A stretch of 23,670 nucleotides of DNA from a virus, in IMG/VR virus record IMGVR_UViG_3300031772_000287, positions 1-23,670 of that record; one strand, 5' to 3'. The notes beneath the pieces were generated by a model. It was given only the letters and a program-made list of their open reading frames with translations. It was not told the DNA's origin and made no database searches. Position numbers and translations under genes: made by a program. Shown piece by piece: positions 23,107 through 23,670 of this stretch (positions are counted from its first letter, which is position 1; each line of letters begins with the position of its first letter).

Positions 23107-23670
23107 ATGTCTTTAAACGAGCAGCAACTTATAACCATAGCGCAAGCCTATGGTATAAAACATTGGTTATCAAGTCCTTTATCTGGTGCAAAGAGAAAAA
23201 TCTTAGAACATTTCTGGGATAAATATCGTGGGCACATGGATGTATTGCGTGACGCTGATGAAAATATGCGTGCAGTAGCAGCTGGATTTGATAATTATAT
23301 TAATAATGCCAGAGCTGCATATAAGCAGAAAAGGTATATTGATGTTGCTCACTGGATTGGCCAAATTAATTTAGGCTCTCATAGAATGCTTCAGTTAGCT
23401 AAACAAGTTGTTGATTTGAAGTCAGAACATTTGGCAGAACAATTTGGTCAATCAACAGAAGCGGATCATGAAGCTGATTATTTTACTGCGCCTCCTGCGG
23501 AAAGTGGCGGTTTTACCTCAACTGCTGCTATGGAAATAGAAGCTGGACTAATAGGTGATGCTATTAGCGGAATTTCTGGTGGCTTTTTAGAGAAGATGTA
23601 TTGGAAACAGACACAAGCGCGTAAAATAGCATTAGATCTTCTTATCAAAGATTCTTCTAGATATGTAGAA
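23107..23670 (+). CDS. Partial hypothetical protein after the portal (3' end outside window)
   Basis: ATG 23107 with TAGGAG about seven bases upstream; the frame is open for 188 codons to the window edge. It begins MSLNEQQLITIAQAYGIKHW and is largely helical, with an HFWDKYRGHMDVLRDADENM segment and a middle helix MLQLAKQVVDLKSEHLAEQF. A Pro/Gly/Ser-rich linker lies near APPAESGGFTS. No motif is recognised. Directly after a portal gene one often finds a prohead protease, a scaffold or a head-tail protein, but I see no protease signature in the visible part. A virion role is inferred from position only. Confidence 0.78.
   Translation, partial: MSLNEQQLITIAQAYGIKHWLSSPLSGAKRKILEHFWDKYRGHMDVLRDADENMRAVAAGFDNYINNARAAYKQKRYIDVAHWIGQINLGSHRMLQLAKQVVDLKSEHLAEQFGQSTEADHEADYFTAPPAESGGFTSTAAMEIEAGLIGDAISGISGGFLEKMYWKQTQARKIALDLLIKDSSRYVE

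Noticed and set aside
1-23670. tRNA genes, CRISPR arrays, integrase or att sites
   Set aside because: I saw no cloverleaf-like sequence, no regular spaced repeats and no recombinase of the integrase type; short tRNAs could still be missed by eye.

Overview
The window is a gene-dense, A+T-rich stretch of a large tailed bacteriophage (Caudoviricetes) with a T4-like, myovirus-style gene set. Every gene I can support is on the + strand, and most are separated by a few bases or overlap by 1-8 bases. TAA, TAG and TGA all end genes, so the standard code fits. The host cannot be named from the sequence. No tRNA, CRISPR array, integrase or insertion sequence was seen.

Layout. (1) 1-6573, DNA metabolism: two unrecognised genes, then a UvsY-like protein and a RecA/UvsX-type recombinase, a small unknown gene, a gp32-like single-strand DNA-binding protein followed by a strong terminator, a RuvC-like resolvase, and an overlapping trio of DnaJ-type co-chaperone, double zinc-ribbon protein and DnaG-like TOPRIM primase core. 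Recombinase, mediator, SSB, resolvase and primase together suggest recombination-dependent replication. (2) 6579-8917: a sigma-region-4-like helix-turn-helix protein followed by two back-to-back homing endonucleases (GIY-YIG, then HNH) joined by stop/start overlaps. (3) 8918-18034, mostly unrecognised genes of late or virion type. They include a possible small terminase, a long protein with low-complexity linkers, a CCA-adding/poly(A)-polymerase-type nucleotidyltransferase and, overlapping it, a probable R-S-E class ADP-ribosyltransferase. (4) 18047-23670, packaging and head: large terminase with a zinc-binding insertion, a portal protein interrupted by a 397-residue LAGLIDADG intein, and the start of another probable structural gene cut by the window edge.

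The most interesting points are the translationally coupled nucleotidyltransferase / ADP-ribosyltransferase pair inside the virion-type region, the portal intein with a Gln-Asn C-terminus, the phage DnaJ without a G/F linker sitting beside a primase that has lost its zinc domain, and three separate homing-type elements within about 15 kb. Function calls rest on motifs read by eye, without database searches. The large set of genes between 8918 and 18034 is described but mostly not assigned a function.
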